64,000 bases of DNA, taken from Anseranas semipalmata (lineage: Eukaryota; Chordata; Aves; Anseriformes; Anseranatidae). The stretch lies in the NCBI GenBank assembly GCA_013399115.1, contig VXAA01003303.1, forward strand, positions 124,001 through 188,000, given 5' to 3'. The position numbers and the translations under genes were made by a program. How positions within the stretch are numbered: position 1 is the stretch's first letter; each line of letters starts with the position of its first letter. Positions 23,527 to 37,650 of the stretch are shown here, in pieces. The notes under the pieces are model-generated. The model made no database searches, was not told the origin of the DNA, and saw only the letters and a list, made by a program, of their open reading frames with translations.

Positions 23527-26500
23527 TAACCATCAGTTGTTGCCCTCTGTAGAATGAGGGCACCTATGACCCTAGAATAAAAATGCAGTGGAGTGCAAGT
23601 GTGGCATGCTAACAAAGGCCTTCAAACCATAGGCAGAGACTGCAGAGGTAAATAAAAATCTCAAATGGTCAATTATGGGTCAGTGGAGGAATGCAACTTC
23701 AGGAATTGGGTAGAACTGGTCCTAGGGTAGCAAAGAGATCAAAGAGCAATATCCGTCATATGCAATGCATAAATATATGTAGTAAAACTGAAATGTAGCA
23801 CGCAGTTCCGGAACACTGATTGAATAGTTGGCAAGCAGAGAGAGTTAAAAACTGCATGACAATAAACCCAGACCCCGGAGCAAGAAGAAAGAATCCTCCA
23901 TCAACATCATACACCTGTTAGTGGAGAACTTGGGTACTCATAATTCACCATAGTAACACATTGGAAAGCTAACATAACAATAGGGAAAGGGGTAGATATG
24001 AGACGGTTTGTATATATCAGTGTTAATTACCCTTACTCAAAATGTAAAAAACTGTAATTGGATAGTTTGGACTATAAGTCTATAAAATGTCATAGGTGAT
24101 GAGCTATGCTGAACAGCTAGGATAATTCTATAAATATATGTTAGGATCCATCATCTTTGCTAACTATTTCATTTTAAAAATAAATACAAATGGTTTATTT
24201 GATGTAAAATATAGAACTTGGTTCTGTTATACTTATCTTACTGCATCCAAGGTCATCAATAAGATTTCTTGAATGAGTGAAATGAGGAGGTTTTTGGCAT
24301 ATATTACAAAAAGTCTTTTTTTTTTTTTTTTTTAATAGTGTGGTGAATCTCTAAATTGCCTTCACCTTAGCACCTCGTCTGACAATTTGGATGTGGCAAT
24401 TATGATTTATCATTTATTTAGACTCGATGTCAGAGAGATCGAAGCCCATACAGCTTCTTACAAAGTAAGTTTTTTTACTGTCTTATAGCACAAGACCTAT
24501 GTGAGACCTGTGCTTTAACAGAGCAGCTCCTTGTACCTGCCTGTCACTGTTAATGATGTGTAATTTATGGAAATAGTAGATAGTAATTCCTAATCAGCAA
24601 AGCTGCAGCTAATAATACTGGAATGTATCATATGGAATTGATGTCATATTTATGAAAAATAGAATTGACAAGTAAATTTTCTCCTATCAACAGCTCTAAG
24701 ACTCTGCTTTAGAAAAGCATTCAGTCTATTCAGTAACACATTTAAAAGATTAGTTTAAAAATTATTCTGTTGGTTTTTTTTTATTATTAATAAAGGCATG
24801 TCTAATAATCCTTGAACAACAAGACATTCAATAATTGAATGCTTTGCATTATATTTTAATATTTTAATTCTTAGCATATGAACTAAGTAAGATCCCACTT
24901 AAATGAGTTATTTATATGAAGTAATTGGAAAGGACAATTCCCTGTTTTTGTTTTGTTCTGTCTTATGTTTATTATTTATACTTTGAATTTTTATTAGGAT
25001 CTATTTTAATCATGCCAGTGACCAAAGAAAATAAATAAATAAATCACTATTCACACAGCACAGCAGCTCTGTGAAGGTTGTGTGGATAGAAGTTATTTTT
25101 TGAAATCACAGAAAAAGTTTCTGCATTCTCAGTGACTTTATTCCTGAAGTAAACTACATGAAATCAGTTTATAAACACAAAGTTATAAACACAACTATGC
25201 ACTGTCAGCTGCTCTTCCAAGTTATCAGATTGTCTGTGTTATTTGAGTGTCATTTTTTATGACACATAAGTGAAAGTACTGGAGGGACAGAATGTTTTGA
25301 GATGAAAAGTCTGATTCAACCACTCTTACTTTTTTCAGGGTATAAAAACCGCTTATTGAACTAGGTTACTTGTCAGATTTCTAATCATTTCCTAACTACT
25401 CCTTCACCAAGTTTATAATGAAAAGCTGAGTACCATCATAGGTGCAGGATGTAAGAAAGATTATGTACTCTTCTGCAGTGTATGTTGGATAGACGAAGAC
25501 AATACCTTAAATACATTTCTCATTCTGAGTTTGACCAAAGTATAGAAATGTCTAGGAGCATAGGGAATTCAGCAAACAGGCTTTTTTGCTGTGTTTACCA
25601 AATCTTTTCTATTTACAAATTTCCATATTTGCTTGTGTATAGTTTGAAGTTTGTTGTACCAATATGCATGGAAAACAGCAGTAGTAAAATTCTCTTATAG
25701 CTTATCATAAGGCCTTCAATTACATGAATTACACATCACATTATTAAATATTCAGGACTGACATATGTACCCAAACTGTGCAAAATATGGTAAGGATTTT
25801 TAAAATGAATCATGATAGTCATTATAATTTTGGGCAGCACTGAGAAGAAGACAAATGTCTTCTATGATGACAGTGGAATAGACAAAATATGGCACTGATG
25901 GAGTGGAGCAGATTGCTCAAGCAGCTTGACTGATTGACTGTATCAGATATCACTAGTCTGGAATGATCTACAGAATCAACACCAGCTGAAAGGAATTCCA
26001 ATATTCGTCTGGTTTCTGTAGAGCTCAGCTTCTTCAGGACTGAGAATCTGAAGCTTCTGAAACTTTAAACAGAGAGGGTGATATTCACAGTGAGGAATGT
26101 AGGTGCATTAAGACAAAACAAAAAAGCTAAACCTTTGCTGTGTTTTTGTTGTTGCTGTTGTTCTTGTTTGCTTGCTTGCTTTGGGGAAACATGAATTGCC
26201 TGTAGAACCAAGCATTAAGAGATCAGTAGATTCTCAGGAAGTCAAAGCTGGATACCTGTCGAGTAATGTGCTGTTGGCACAATACAGGGGCAAACTGGAG
26301 GGAGTTCTATGGCTTCTAATGTTGCATCTAGCAAAATAAAGTAATATTCCATCTGGTTCTGAAATTTCTTTTCACAGTTGGTGTATTTCTACTTACTTAA
26401 TTGTGTTGTTTACTTAAGTCCTTCTTTTCTTCAAATTGTTCTATCTCTGAGTTCTTATATGTTTGCACACTGTCCACCAACCATGAATAAAAGTGGCCAT

Positions 26501-29500
26501 GACTTACATTTAAATCCCTAACGGGCATAGACTTTTGGTGTGGTCTTCAGTGTGATGTAGTGAAGCCTAATTAAGCCATTTTTTCTTGATTAGAAATAAG
26601 AATGTAACCTAAACTTCTTCCTTTAATGATTTTCTTTTTTCTCTGCTGCTAACATCATATTCAAATCCACACCAGTGCTGGAGATGCAGATAGTGAGTTG
26701 GTATATTATTCTTGGACTGTACCTTAAAATCAATAGGAATTGGCTGACTTGAATGAGCAAAGCATCGGGACTGCAATGAATAAAGCCTTTAAAAATTTTC
26801 ACCTATATTAGAGAATCTCTATTTTAAAATGTGCTGAGAGAATAAAGCATGCTAGTTCTTATAGACTGGTAATCTGTAGGTCTTCAAATGAACAGAAAAT
26901 TGTACCAGTGAATGGCAATGTATAAGGGCAGAGTAAGTGGGTAAGTTTTTGTAGCATTAACTAGCAGTGATTTAGATCGAAGCATAAGGAAACATCAAGT
27001 ACGGGAATGTGTCTAAAATGCTATCTTCTTCCAAGGTTTTAGTAAAAGACAACATTATCTGAGAGAGATCTATAGTTAGGAAACTTATCCTGAAGGTAGA
27101 GATATAAACCTACGATATATAGCCTACAAGAGTGGTACACTATTTTACACAATAACCCAGTAACTGGAACACTTACCTAGAAATGGAAAATCCAGGTTCA
27201 GTTTCCATTCCAGCAGAAGGAAGTTCAAACCCAAACATGCCCTGCTTTCTGCATAAGAACCATAACTAATAAAATGATTGGAAAAGGAGGACTACCAGGG
27301 TTAAGCAACATAAGCAAAGGGATTTGGGATTTTAGTTTTGGATTTATGCACCTATTCCCTATATCAGCATTGATTTAGATAATGAAGTCCTTCATTGATT
27401 CTGTTCTTTAGGGCCTAATCTTATATATTAATACAATGTGTGCCAAATCCACTAGTTAATATTTTTTGTTCTGAAATAGTAATAACTCCTTGTTTTACAT
27501 CTGGGCATGCTCTATTTTCCCTGAAATCGAAAGAATAGGATTATTCTTGTAGGAGATTATAGTGCTTGGGAATATCTTGGGTTCTGAGCTCTGATTTATA
27601 TTAGGTTTTATGCAGTATGCAGCTTCAGAAGGATATTTCTGTAGCTTTACTGGTTTTTAATATCTGCCAGAGCAAATGACAGATACTTCTTCTGTGGACT
27701 AAACCATCAATCAGAAGTGTAGTGCTGTGAAGCTGTAATAGTTAAGGGATATAAGTGAGGTAAGTTTCCAGAGGGAGATAATATCTTTAATAGAATGATG
27801 GGGAAATAGATTTTTGGGGAAAAAAGCCATACAATGTTTTGGTCTCAGAGTGACTAACTGCCTGCTTCTGCCTGCTTCTGCCTCCTTCTCATAAGGCCAA
27901 AGATTTTATCACCTTTTCTCTTGCTACCATTCTCCTCCAATAATTATCCTATTTTCTAAGATTGTCTGGTTACTTAACTAAATGCAAGTGAAAGTGATTG
28001 TTGCAATGTACTTTGATTGGAACTGTTTGCATCTATTTCAGACCTCTGCTAAAAGTTAATTCCTTTTTTTCCAGCTGTGCCAGCTGGTCCAATAAATGAT
28101 ACCACTTCTCCCTGAAAAGAAACAGAAGTGTGACTGCTTATTAACCAAACAGATTTGTAAATGACTGCTAGTCACTTTGCATGGAGGAATTCATATCTCC
28201 CCTGTACTTTTTACTGTAACTGGGGCTAAGGCACTTTGTGAGCTTCTTTCTGCACTCAATATGCACCTTTATGCAAAAGAATTAGTCAAACTAGAGATTA
28301 TATTTGTTTTCGTTCCTCAGTAGTAAGTCTTTTAAGCTACAGAGACTTCACCTACATTGGAGTACACTTACATAGTTCATGACATAACTAACAAGAATGG
28401 GATAGCAATGTACACAAGGCATTGCTGTTTAGTATGCAAAATTGTTATTCCAGTCTTCATTAAGCTTGTTAATATGTAACTTATCTACAGTTATGCAGAT
28501 GAGGTACTGCACTTTGAGACATTCCTGTTCACTCCTGTGTGATCTGTGATGGATTTCCATTATAAGAACTGTTTATAAGATTTAGTGAAATACATATTAA
28601 TATGTTGGCATAATTGAACTTATATGCTGTTAACACAAAGGAAGATACGTGAGAGTCATTAAATGGTCTGTGCACAAATTAGAAGGATCATGGCTGTCTT
28701 AAGAAAGCTGTTCATTGTTCTAATCTATTTTTTAATTCAATATTAAAAGAGCATTTACTGTGCACTGATGCTGATGACTTTGAAATACCTTTTAATCCAA
28801 ACAGCTGTACGATAATGTGTTTGTAACATTAGTTACTAGACTTTTTGCATATTACTTAGAATTATTCAGAAGACAGTAGTATATTGGAAGAATACTTTTG
28901 AGTATTAGTATAGCTGATTAGGGGAATTGCTAACTGGAATGTAAACCAGTGCTAGAACTGGTAATATGTAGATAGAGAAGCCTATGAACAGCCTCAGTGG
29001 GCAAAGTATCACACAGTATTTTCAGAGGTGACAAATTACAGTCAAGTCGTCCCTGGAACTTATTATAGGGTGTAAATGGAAAGATTGTGACCTGCCCTTA
29101 CAGTCGTGTATGAATGAGATTAGAGAAGCAAGGACCCACGATAACGTGTGGGTTAATTGTGTCACACTGCGAGAGGGAGAATAGCTTGCACAGAGTTTCT
29201 GCTTGCACTGCTGAAGTAAACAGGGTCAAGGAGTCATCAGACCTTTCTGCTCCCAGCCTCTTGCACTGATGCAATTGAACAACACATGACTTTCTTTCAA
29301 AGACAAGGAGGAAGACTGAGGCACAGAAGTGGTTTGCAAGTATATCCACCCAAGGGAGACCATAAGACTGCAAACATTTTAAAATAGCTTTACATTAGAA
29401 AGGTATTTCAAAGGTAAATATTGCATTAATAGCAGTTGTATAAACACATAACATAGTAAGGCTATCAATAAGGGATAAGTTATATTTCTAATGACGCTAT

Positions 29501-32500
29501 TTCAGGGAATGTCTGAAAGTTATTTTGGAAAGACCACGCTTATTCAAGAAAACAGTATTGCTTTGTCAGGCATAATATACCTCCTTGATGAATAAACTTC
29601 TTGAAGACAATTACCTTCCTGTGGAAGGATTATTGCCTTATGGAAGAACTCTGCGAAGCTCTTTATATAACAGGACAGCAAATATTTGTGTTGCTAACTT
29701 TTCCTGCTGCTTGAAGAAGCACTGTAAAGATCTGGTTAGAAGACAAAAAAGTTTTTGTCATTATAAAAACTGAGTTGAGAAACCATCTGGGAGGAACACA
29801 GCATAATCTAGACTGGGATGACTAAGCATCTGTTCTGGAGGTCTGCCTGTGCACAGTGTGGAGGGTTTGAAAACACTACAAGGAAAAATAAAATGATACT
29901 TTACAGCTCAGTTCTGTATAAGTGCACTAAACACTCATGCAGAAAAAAGTCAGTCTGTTGTTTTAAAGACTGTAGCTCAACATCCTCTGGAGAGAAAAAA
30001 AATCATGTTGTGAGTTGGTTTCCGTGTTCTGTTAAGCCACAATGCCCAAAATGCCCAAGAAAGCATCGTTCTGAAAATTCATGTGAATAATTGTACAAGT
30101 GACAACTTATTTGGAGATTTTAGGACAAAAAAAAAAAAATACATTAAAATATAAACAAAATCAGACTATTTTGGCTGAGGGTAACATTTACCACACATTT
30201 AGAAGCATGGAAATGTCAGACTCAGCATTAAAACAATCAACCAGGTACAACCATTGTTGCAATTAAATATTCTTTTAGACAGTGTGGCACAAAGTTTCAC
30301 CCAGTTTTGTAGTGGTCCAGAATTTCTGACATTTTTTAACTACTTCCAGGCATAGATTTCAGGTCTACACAGGTCTAGAGCAATTTTCTTATCCCTTGCT
30401 TCTCTAGATGTGTAGCTTGCTTTGTATAGCCTGCTTTTTGCGAGTTTCATCTCACCGTTCTATAAGGTTTGTCTCTATGTCCAGAGCAATTATATCTGAT
30501 TGCATCTAGACTTACTGATAGGGATAAGCACTGTGTTCTACAACATCCTGCTCTGCATCCAGGTCACAAACAAATTGAAGTACAGCATGTCTCCTATGTG
30601 GTCCATGTAGATTACTTTTGGAAGTTGAGCACTTGTGATGACTGATGTGTTCTAGGTTGCACCTTATTAGAGCTTTAGATCATATGCCTTATCCTTTTGG
30701 CCTGTCCCATGTTTTAAAATCATCATTTGCAAGAACTTTGCTTTTCCCTTACATTTTTCCATATTTTGGAATACCATCTTAATTCTGTAAAGCAGACAAC
30801 CTCTTTTCTCTTTAAAAAAAAATTCTTCAAGTTTTGTTCAGTCAGCCTTAGAGCGTTGATTATCTCTATGGCCTTGCTATTTTGGTCTTTTTGCACTCCC
30901 AGGACTAGCGTTCTTCAAGCAGTTTTGCAGAAAAGGGTTAAATGCTGTTTTACATGTCAGTTCGCATGCTTTCTAATCTACTGCTGAAAAGTATTGTGTT
31001 CCCATCTGACAGCAGATGTCTTGTCAGTGTGGCCTGTGACAGCCAATAGGCTCAGAAATGTTGCTTTCCAGGAAAACTAAAACAAAATGCTGAGAAGTTC
31101 TGTCACAGTAGTTATTGGGTTCACCGAAGAGGTAACAAGATGAAAGTAAAGGGCTGATGCATCCAGGAGAGCAGTTTAGGCTACTTATTCTAACAGACTT
31201 TTCTTTTACCATTTTTTGTTGTACTTTGTAATATTATTATGAATTGTATAATATCTGTAATTCCTGGTGGCATATAACCAAGTGATTTTTCATTATTATC
31301 TAAGGAAAATTGATGGGACTCATCCTTATTGACCTTGGTACCCTGTAAATGCTGCACAAGAAGATATACTATAGAAGAATTAGGAACTCCGAAGAATGAG
31401 GACTGACTTCTTTTCTGGAAGTTTCTCTTGTAACATCCCATATGTATATGAAAACTGCTAACAGTCCTTCCTTTCTTTCTGCATGACATGAACTATTGTA
31501 GGGAAACTTTGTTGTACATGTTGAAAAGTGCATAGAACTGGTCCCCCGCTGGGCCACCTAGAGGGATATAATACCAATATCTGCAGCCTGCGGTACAACA
31601 CAAGGTGAAGTGGTTTATACTTCATGAAAGGTTTCTGCTGTACACAAAGCAACGTTGTTTACTGAAAAGATTCAAGTTAAAAGAAAACACTTCCTTCAGC
31701 ATTGTCCCTTACTGTAACAATATAGTCCTCTTGAATTAACATATTTATTAACTAGTTCTAGCTAGTGTTTAAGTCCTGCTGTGCATTCACAGCTACTTCT
31801 AATTCCTTCTGTAAATGTCTTTGAGTCTCACTTTTCAGGCTGGTGCAGATTGAATTAAATGAAGAACTGGAGTATGAGGGTTGTAGATAGAGTTTGCCAC
31901 CCTACTGTATAGCATGTGGTTTCCAGGTCACGGGCTTTTCTTCAGTGGTCACATGGTTGTGAAGCCTCCTTTCATCTGCCCCTATACTTATATGATGCAC
32001 TCAGGGCTGGTAAACTTAGAAGGGGCATCACAAACTGGGTACAAGCCGATAGTGTCTATAGCACTGGTAAACGAACCAGATAAGGAGGAAATGTTGGGTT
32101 AATGAATGGAATCTCAGGTGGAATGTAGATGGATGTCCAAGGAACTACCAGTACAGTAACTGAAAAGGCCAAGAGCAAGCTGAATCAAATGGATATCATT
32201 TTAACTCAATTACTAATGAACAAAATATTTCCTAGGATAGCATTTAAGGCTAGGTTCAAATAGGAGAACAACTGCTAAAATTTATATTCAAAATATATTT
32301 TTGTTTACTAATATTTTGAAAATGAGATTGTACTCATAAATATAGAACAGATAAAATACATCTTTTTCCAGGACTAATGTGCTTTAGGGTTGATGAATTG
32401 GCAACAATTAATACTCACACACACTGTAATAAAATGTTCATGAAGTTTATTATTTGCCGTTCTTATCAACTAATTAAAAACATCTTCAGGGTAGGATGTG

Positions 32501-35500
32501 TAATAAATGGGTTGGAGAGAAAGACAGAATGGATATAAACACATTTTCTTCCCTTGAATATCACACAAGACTGTTGACTCGTGGCACATTAATTCATGCT
32601 ACAGAGAAGAGCAGTACAGTATAAAAAAGGCTATATATTATAATATGAACTCTGGGTATATAAGGCACTCTGGTTGCAAGCTAATTTTAAATGTTGAGAT
32701 AAAATTAATGTGCTGAATTATACTTCTAATGTAGAGTCCATGTAAAGCTACTTGGTGTCATTGGCAAGCAATGAGAAGTGAGAGCATGTTCTACTTTCTT
32801 TCAGCAAAGCTGAGAGACTATAACACATTATCTTTCCCATTTGTGTAATGGACTAATGAGCTCAGAGGAGATTTCCTATCCGTAAAGCCTTGATCGTGCC
32901 TTTGGGAGCTACTTTCTATGGTGACCCTTGCCAAGTAAAGTAAGTATTTTGAGGGCAAGTATTTCAGTCATCTTTAGAGTAGAGAAATATTCAAGATAGA
33001 ACAGAAAAATAAAGGCAATTCTGCCACCTGTATGAGTCACAACATATGTTAGCTCATCTTAGGACTCTGTATGCACAAACGTGCCCCTGATGTTGTTTCC
33101 TTGGTGAAACAAACCTCCCATGAGCATAGGGAACTGCATCTAGGCAAGGAATTAAAACTCAGTTTCTCTCTTAAGTTATCCTAGTCTATGTGTGTCTTTG
33201 TTTGAAGCGTCCAAGGAACTTGGAAAATCAGTTTTGTATTGAGTTCCTATTCAATTTTCTAGAGTGAGTTATAAAAGCTTAAAAAATTCGACCGTACCAG
33301 CAATATGTAAACCTAGTTACATGCTGTAATTATATGAAAACACATCACATTATACAGAAATGCCCATTCTTACTGTTCATATGAAAAAGTACTGTAATTA
33401 GATCATGAATATAGCTTCAGGGAAAGGTCTGTAGATTCAAACTAGATGCCATGAGTCAAGACATAAGACATGCATAACAAAGCTCTTTTTGGGTTCTGCA
33501 TTGTATTCTCATCTCTACGTTAGGTGAAGTTCCCCTTTCACATAATATATAGGTCAAAATGTGTTACTCAGAGGTCACTCTGCTCTTATATACTAAACAG
33601 TACAGAATATGATTTACAGATATGCAGATAGTATATATTTGGGGACTATTTTTGGTGACCTTATGAGAAAAAAATGTGGTAGACTACACTGTTGTTACCA
33701 AAACAAGAATTAAAAGAAAATAAATATATGTAATTACAGATAATTTTGAAATATTGTGTAGAAGCCTAGAATTATCATTTAAATTGGCATATTACAATAT
33801 GGTGGCTTCCAACTGCCAGATATGCAACACACATTACAAATGTCATAGCTGTTATATAAATGATGTAGTAACAATTACATGGATGCAGTCTTACATGCAC
33901 ACATGGTATAACTATGACAAAGGTAGTGTTGTTGATACGAGTAATATAAAATGTTTACTTTTGTAGAAATGCAAGGTAAAATACATTAACTGAAAATTAT
34001 GCAACTGCAATTATGCAACATAAGCAAATTGCATATTTATATGGAATTATTATCCAGAACATTTGTAACTGTCTTGTTTATCTGTGAGAAAGACATTATT
34101 TTTGTAGTTAGTTAGAATATTTGTCAAAAATTATAGCTAGTGATGAAATATAAAGTTAACACATGATAATATGACAGAATGTATTGAACTAAAATCTTTA
34201 AAAGTGGTCTGGTAACAAAAAAGAATGATGTTTTCATGTAGTAACTTATAAGATTAAGATATTTAGAAAATAATTATGTAAATAGACAAAATATAGAGTT
34301 CATTTTAGGGAATAATTCTTAGAAATGCTCCCAAAGTTATATTTCTCTTCTGCCTTGCTTCTAGGGAACTGTTGGGCATGCTTTGATTTTAAAAATAAAG
34401 TTTATCTTTACTTTCTGATTAATGATTACATAATTTTGAGACATTTTGTAATAATTTGATTGAGACTTGTGAGAAACAAACTGAACAGTGCTGATAGACA
34501 CTCATTTTGTCTGAATTTTATGAACAGCATGGTCACAGACAACAGTTCTAAAATTACAGCCTCCTATTTCCAGAAGGTCACAGAAGCATTCCTTTCACAC
34601 CTGTGTTAGGGAAAATGTGTTTCTAACAGACCTCTGTTGTGCTTGTTCCACAACCCATTTTATACGTCCTATTTATGTTCTGAATGTAGGAGGAATAGTG
34701 GGTGGAACAGTAAAAAGAGGAATACATGCAAATTACCTAGTAAATTAGCCATTAGTACCCCTAATCCCACCCTCCAAAGTAGAGTGTGATGCCCCTAAAT
34801 GTTTGGGCCCTACTGGATTATCACTGCTCATACTTTCCCTTCTAATGAGAACACGCAGAGGGAGGATGTAGCTAATTTCTAAAGACATTAAGTTATGCAG
34901 TTTGTAAATATAAAAACATAGAAAATGAAGCTAAACTTAGATAGCAAGGATTTTGAGATTAATACTTTGATTCTACTTTTTAATAGCACAAAANNNAAAA
35001 AAAAAAATCTTTTACCTGAACTAGTTCACCAGTTACAAAAAGAATATGAGTATAAAAAAGATTATAAGGCCAAAAAAACCTTCAGGAAAGATTACCATAT
35101 TACTGAAAAGGCTGTTAAAAAATAAAGGATAAAAAGGGAAATGAATCAGACCTCAAAGGTAAAGTCTATAAGCTTGTTTCAGTTCTTAGCCTTTTAAAGT
35201 AAGAAAGTAATGAATTATCTTCAAAAATTGGGGGGAAAGGCATTACACAAGTTAAAAGATTTCAAGGAGAAGGAGAGGTATTAGCATACAGGGAGGATAT
35301 CAACTTTATATCAGCTTAACATAAAAAAAGTAGTGAGGGAGCAAGAATTAACGTGATTCAATACCAAGGATCTCTCTTGAATGCTGGAAGAGTAGCACAG
35401 CATGAACCATTAGAAAATCATTATTTATTAAGCTACCATACAAAAATGCTCAAGAGAGTAAAAATGTTCACTAGCATAGAAATGAATACTTGCTGAATTA

Positions 35501-37259
35501 AGGTAACTGTCACTGTTGACCACTGTATCCTTATACTGTGTGAAATATCATTAGGTTAAATTTTCTGCCCAACTTGGGGAAAAGCTATATTCAAAACACT
35601 ATAGTTTTGTTTCAGAGAAGACTGTGGGATAAATCCTGATAAAAACTATGCAACTATGCATACAGAAGGTAGGTCACTGAGGATTCTTAATTGTGTGTTA
35701 TTGGATTGTAACACAAAACGCTTATGTTGTAAAGGGCTTGTACTCCTTTAAAGAGGTGATAAAACATCGTTCTTTTAGGTAACTAGCTCCTGTAGTAAAA
35801 GCCAGAAGCCTGGAGGGCCAACCCCTTATTCAGTGAATGAGGAGAAATACACATCTCAGAAGGGATAACACATAACAAGTGAACAGGGACTTAGTCAAAG
35901 CAAACATTGCATGGATAAAAATTACCGTTTGTTATTTAGACATCTGTGTTGGGAAATACCTTCACTTACTTGGATGCCAGTTTTTAGAATTTGTGTTCTG
36001 CGTACTAATACGTACAGCCCTTCTATAAAAATACAGGCCAGATTCCACTCTATGAAGTTTCAGAAACTGTTTTGCCATGAATACACTCAAATAACAACTT
36101 GAAACATTTCCAATTTACTTTCCTCCTCAGCCCCACGGGATCAAATCCACATCCTCCAAGTCACAGCAACTCAATTACCTGATTATCTGATCTAGTAGGA
36201 TTGTCCTCCCATCTTGATAAACTTGTGGCACAACAAACACAAAATATTGTTCTCAGCTGACCATCAAGGAGCCTGATTGTGTTCACCTAAGAGTGTCAGT
36301 TTGCCCAAGGCTTTTATGATTACTTGTGTATTTTTAATCTAATGTGTTTCTGATTTTTTTTTTAAGTATTTGTATAGATAATGTCATTTATTAGATAAAC
36401 TGGTACAGGCAAACTTCGAACACACAAGAAATTCTACAGATCAGAATCAGGACCTGCAAACCTCCCAACATTTACCTAACACAAAATTTCAAGTTTCAGC
36501 TTACACTTTTAAGCAACCCAGCTACTACAATATACATCACAAGCTTAACAGCAAAGGCATGATCATTCCACAATGTGCTATGCGACACAGGACCAGTTGC
36601 TGTTTTTGGTACTGCCATCATCAACATATGTACTTAGCTTTATTGGCAAGCTCAGAGGATACTGTGATAGACTCCAAGCTTTTTTTTACAGCTGTCTACA
36701 TACTGTCTACAAAAGTCTGTCTCTAAGCCGTAAAAAACAGAATAATTGTTTCTACTATCTTTAATAATAAGAGAATTGCCAATAAATTTTCATTATGTAT
36801 CTCACATAATGACAGCTGTTTTCAGTTATGAGAAAGAAAAAAAATAAAAATAAAGCTTTTTTGCTCCCTTTCACACTTCCTGCTCTGGTTTCCTCTTTTT
36901 AATGACTCCTCCATTCTGTAACTCCCTGGAACAATGAAGCAAGTAAGTAGGATTCCTACCCTTGCCACCTGCTGGGTCAGGGATAAATAAAAAACTCCAC
37001 TCATCTGTCTTGTTTGATGAGCCACTTGATCAAATTGCAGGTAATGAACAGCATTGAACAGAACATAAAAGAGGCTCCTTCATGAAATGTGCTTCACAAG
37101 AACATTCATGAAAATAATACATCCTTTCTTTAAACTAACACCAAGCATGACTTTGGCAGAAAATGAAGGAGAGGTGTTTTTGTAAATTTCAGTTTAAATG
37201 TATCTAGAAGATTGTGCATATGGAAACTAAAACCTGCTTGCTCCATATAGTTCTACTTA
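23527..37259. other. Long non-coding stretch, no gene recognised
   Basis: Nearly 14 kb without a supportable gene. The segment at about 23870-24190 has a TATA-like TCTATAAAAT and, about 110 bases later, AAATAAATAC. It might be an old LTR, but I cannot place its ends. Two short cysteine-rich frames at 29585-29773 and 30005-30090 are discussed under findings. An unresolved NNN lies at 34994-34996 inside an A run. Other content is AT-rich, with homopolymer tracts at 24316-24333 and 30127-30139. Confidence 0.55.
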
Positions 37260-37650
37260 CACATTACAGAATGTCTTTATATCTAATTGGAAATTTGTGT
37301 GTTCCAGCTTGTGTCTGGTGTGTCTCATTATATCACCATGAATCTCTGAGAAGAGTCTGGCTCTGTCGTCTCCATATCTTTTGATAAGGTAGTTGTACAG
37401 ATCAAGGTCTCCATTGAGCTTTCCCCTCTCTGGACCACGTTTCCCCAACCTCTTCTCATGTGTTGTGTACTCTATATCCTGTCCATCTTGGTGGTCTTGC
37501 TCTAGCATATTAATATCTTTCATATACTATGGAGATCAAAACTGGACATGGTACTCCAGATGTGAATTCACAAGTGCCAAAAATGGGAAGGATGACTTTC
37601 CTGGACCTGGTGGCTATGCTTTTACTCATACATTCCACAATGCAGCCAGA
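37260..37650 (-). mobile_element. Old CR1 LINE fragment
   Basis: Read on the minus strand, the sequence follows the C-terminal CR1 ORF2 order. A segment corresponding to [16 protein letters not shown] is degraded, then comes LEQDHQDGQDIEY in place of the usual [12 protein letters not shown], then EKRLGKRGPERGKLNGDLDLYNYL for the [20 protein letters not shown] block, then RLFSEIHGD. On the plus strand the phrase GTACTCCAGATGTGAATTCAC is the familiar antisense CR1 text. Divergence is high and frames are broken, so it is an ancient insertion. The ends are approximate. Confidence 0.75.

Noticed and set aside
23870..24190. Possible old LTR with TATA-like and AATAAA-like motifs
   Set aside because: TATA and AATAAA words are common in AT-rich DNA. 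I could not define TG/CA ends or a target-site duplication.
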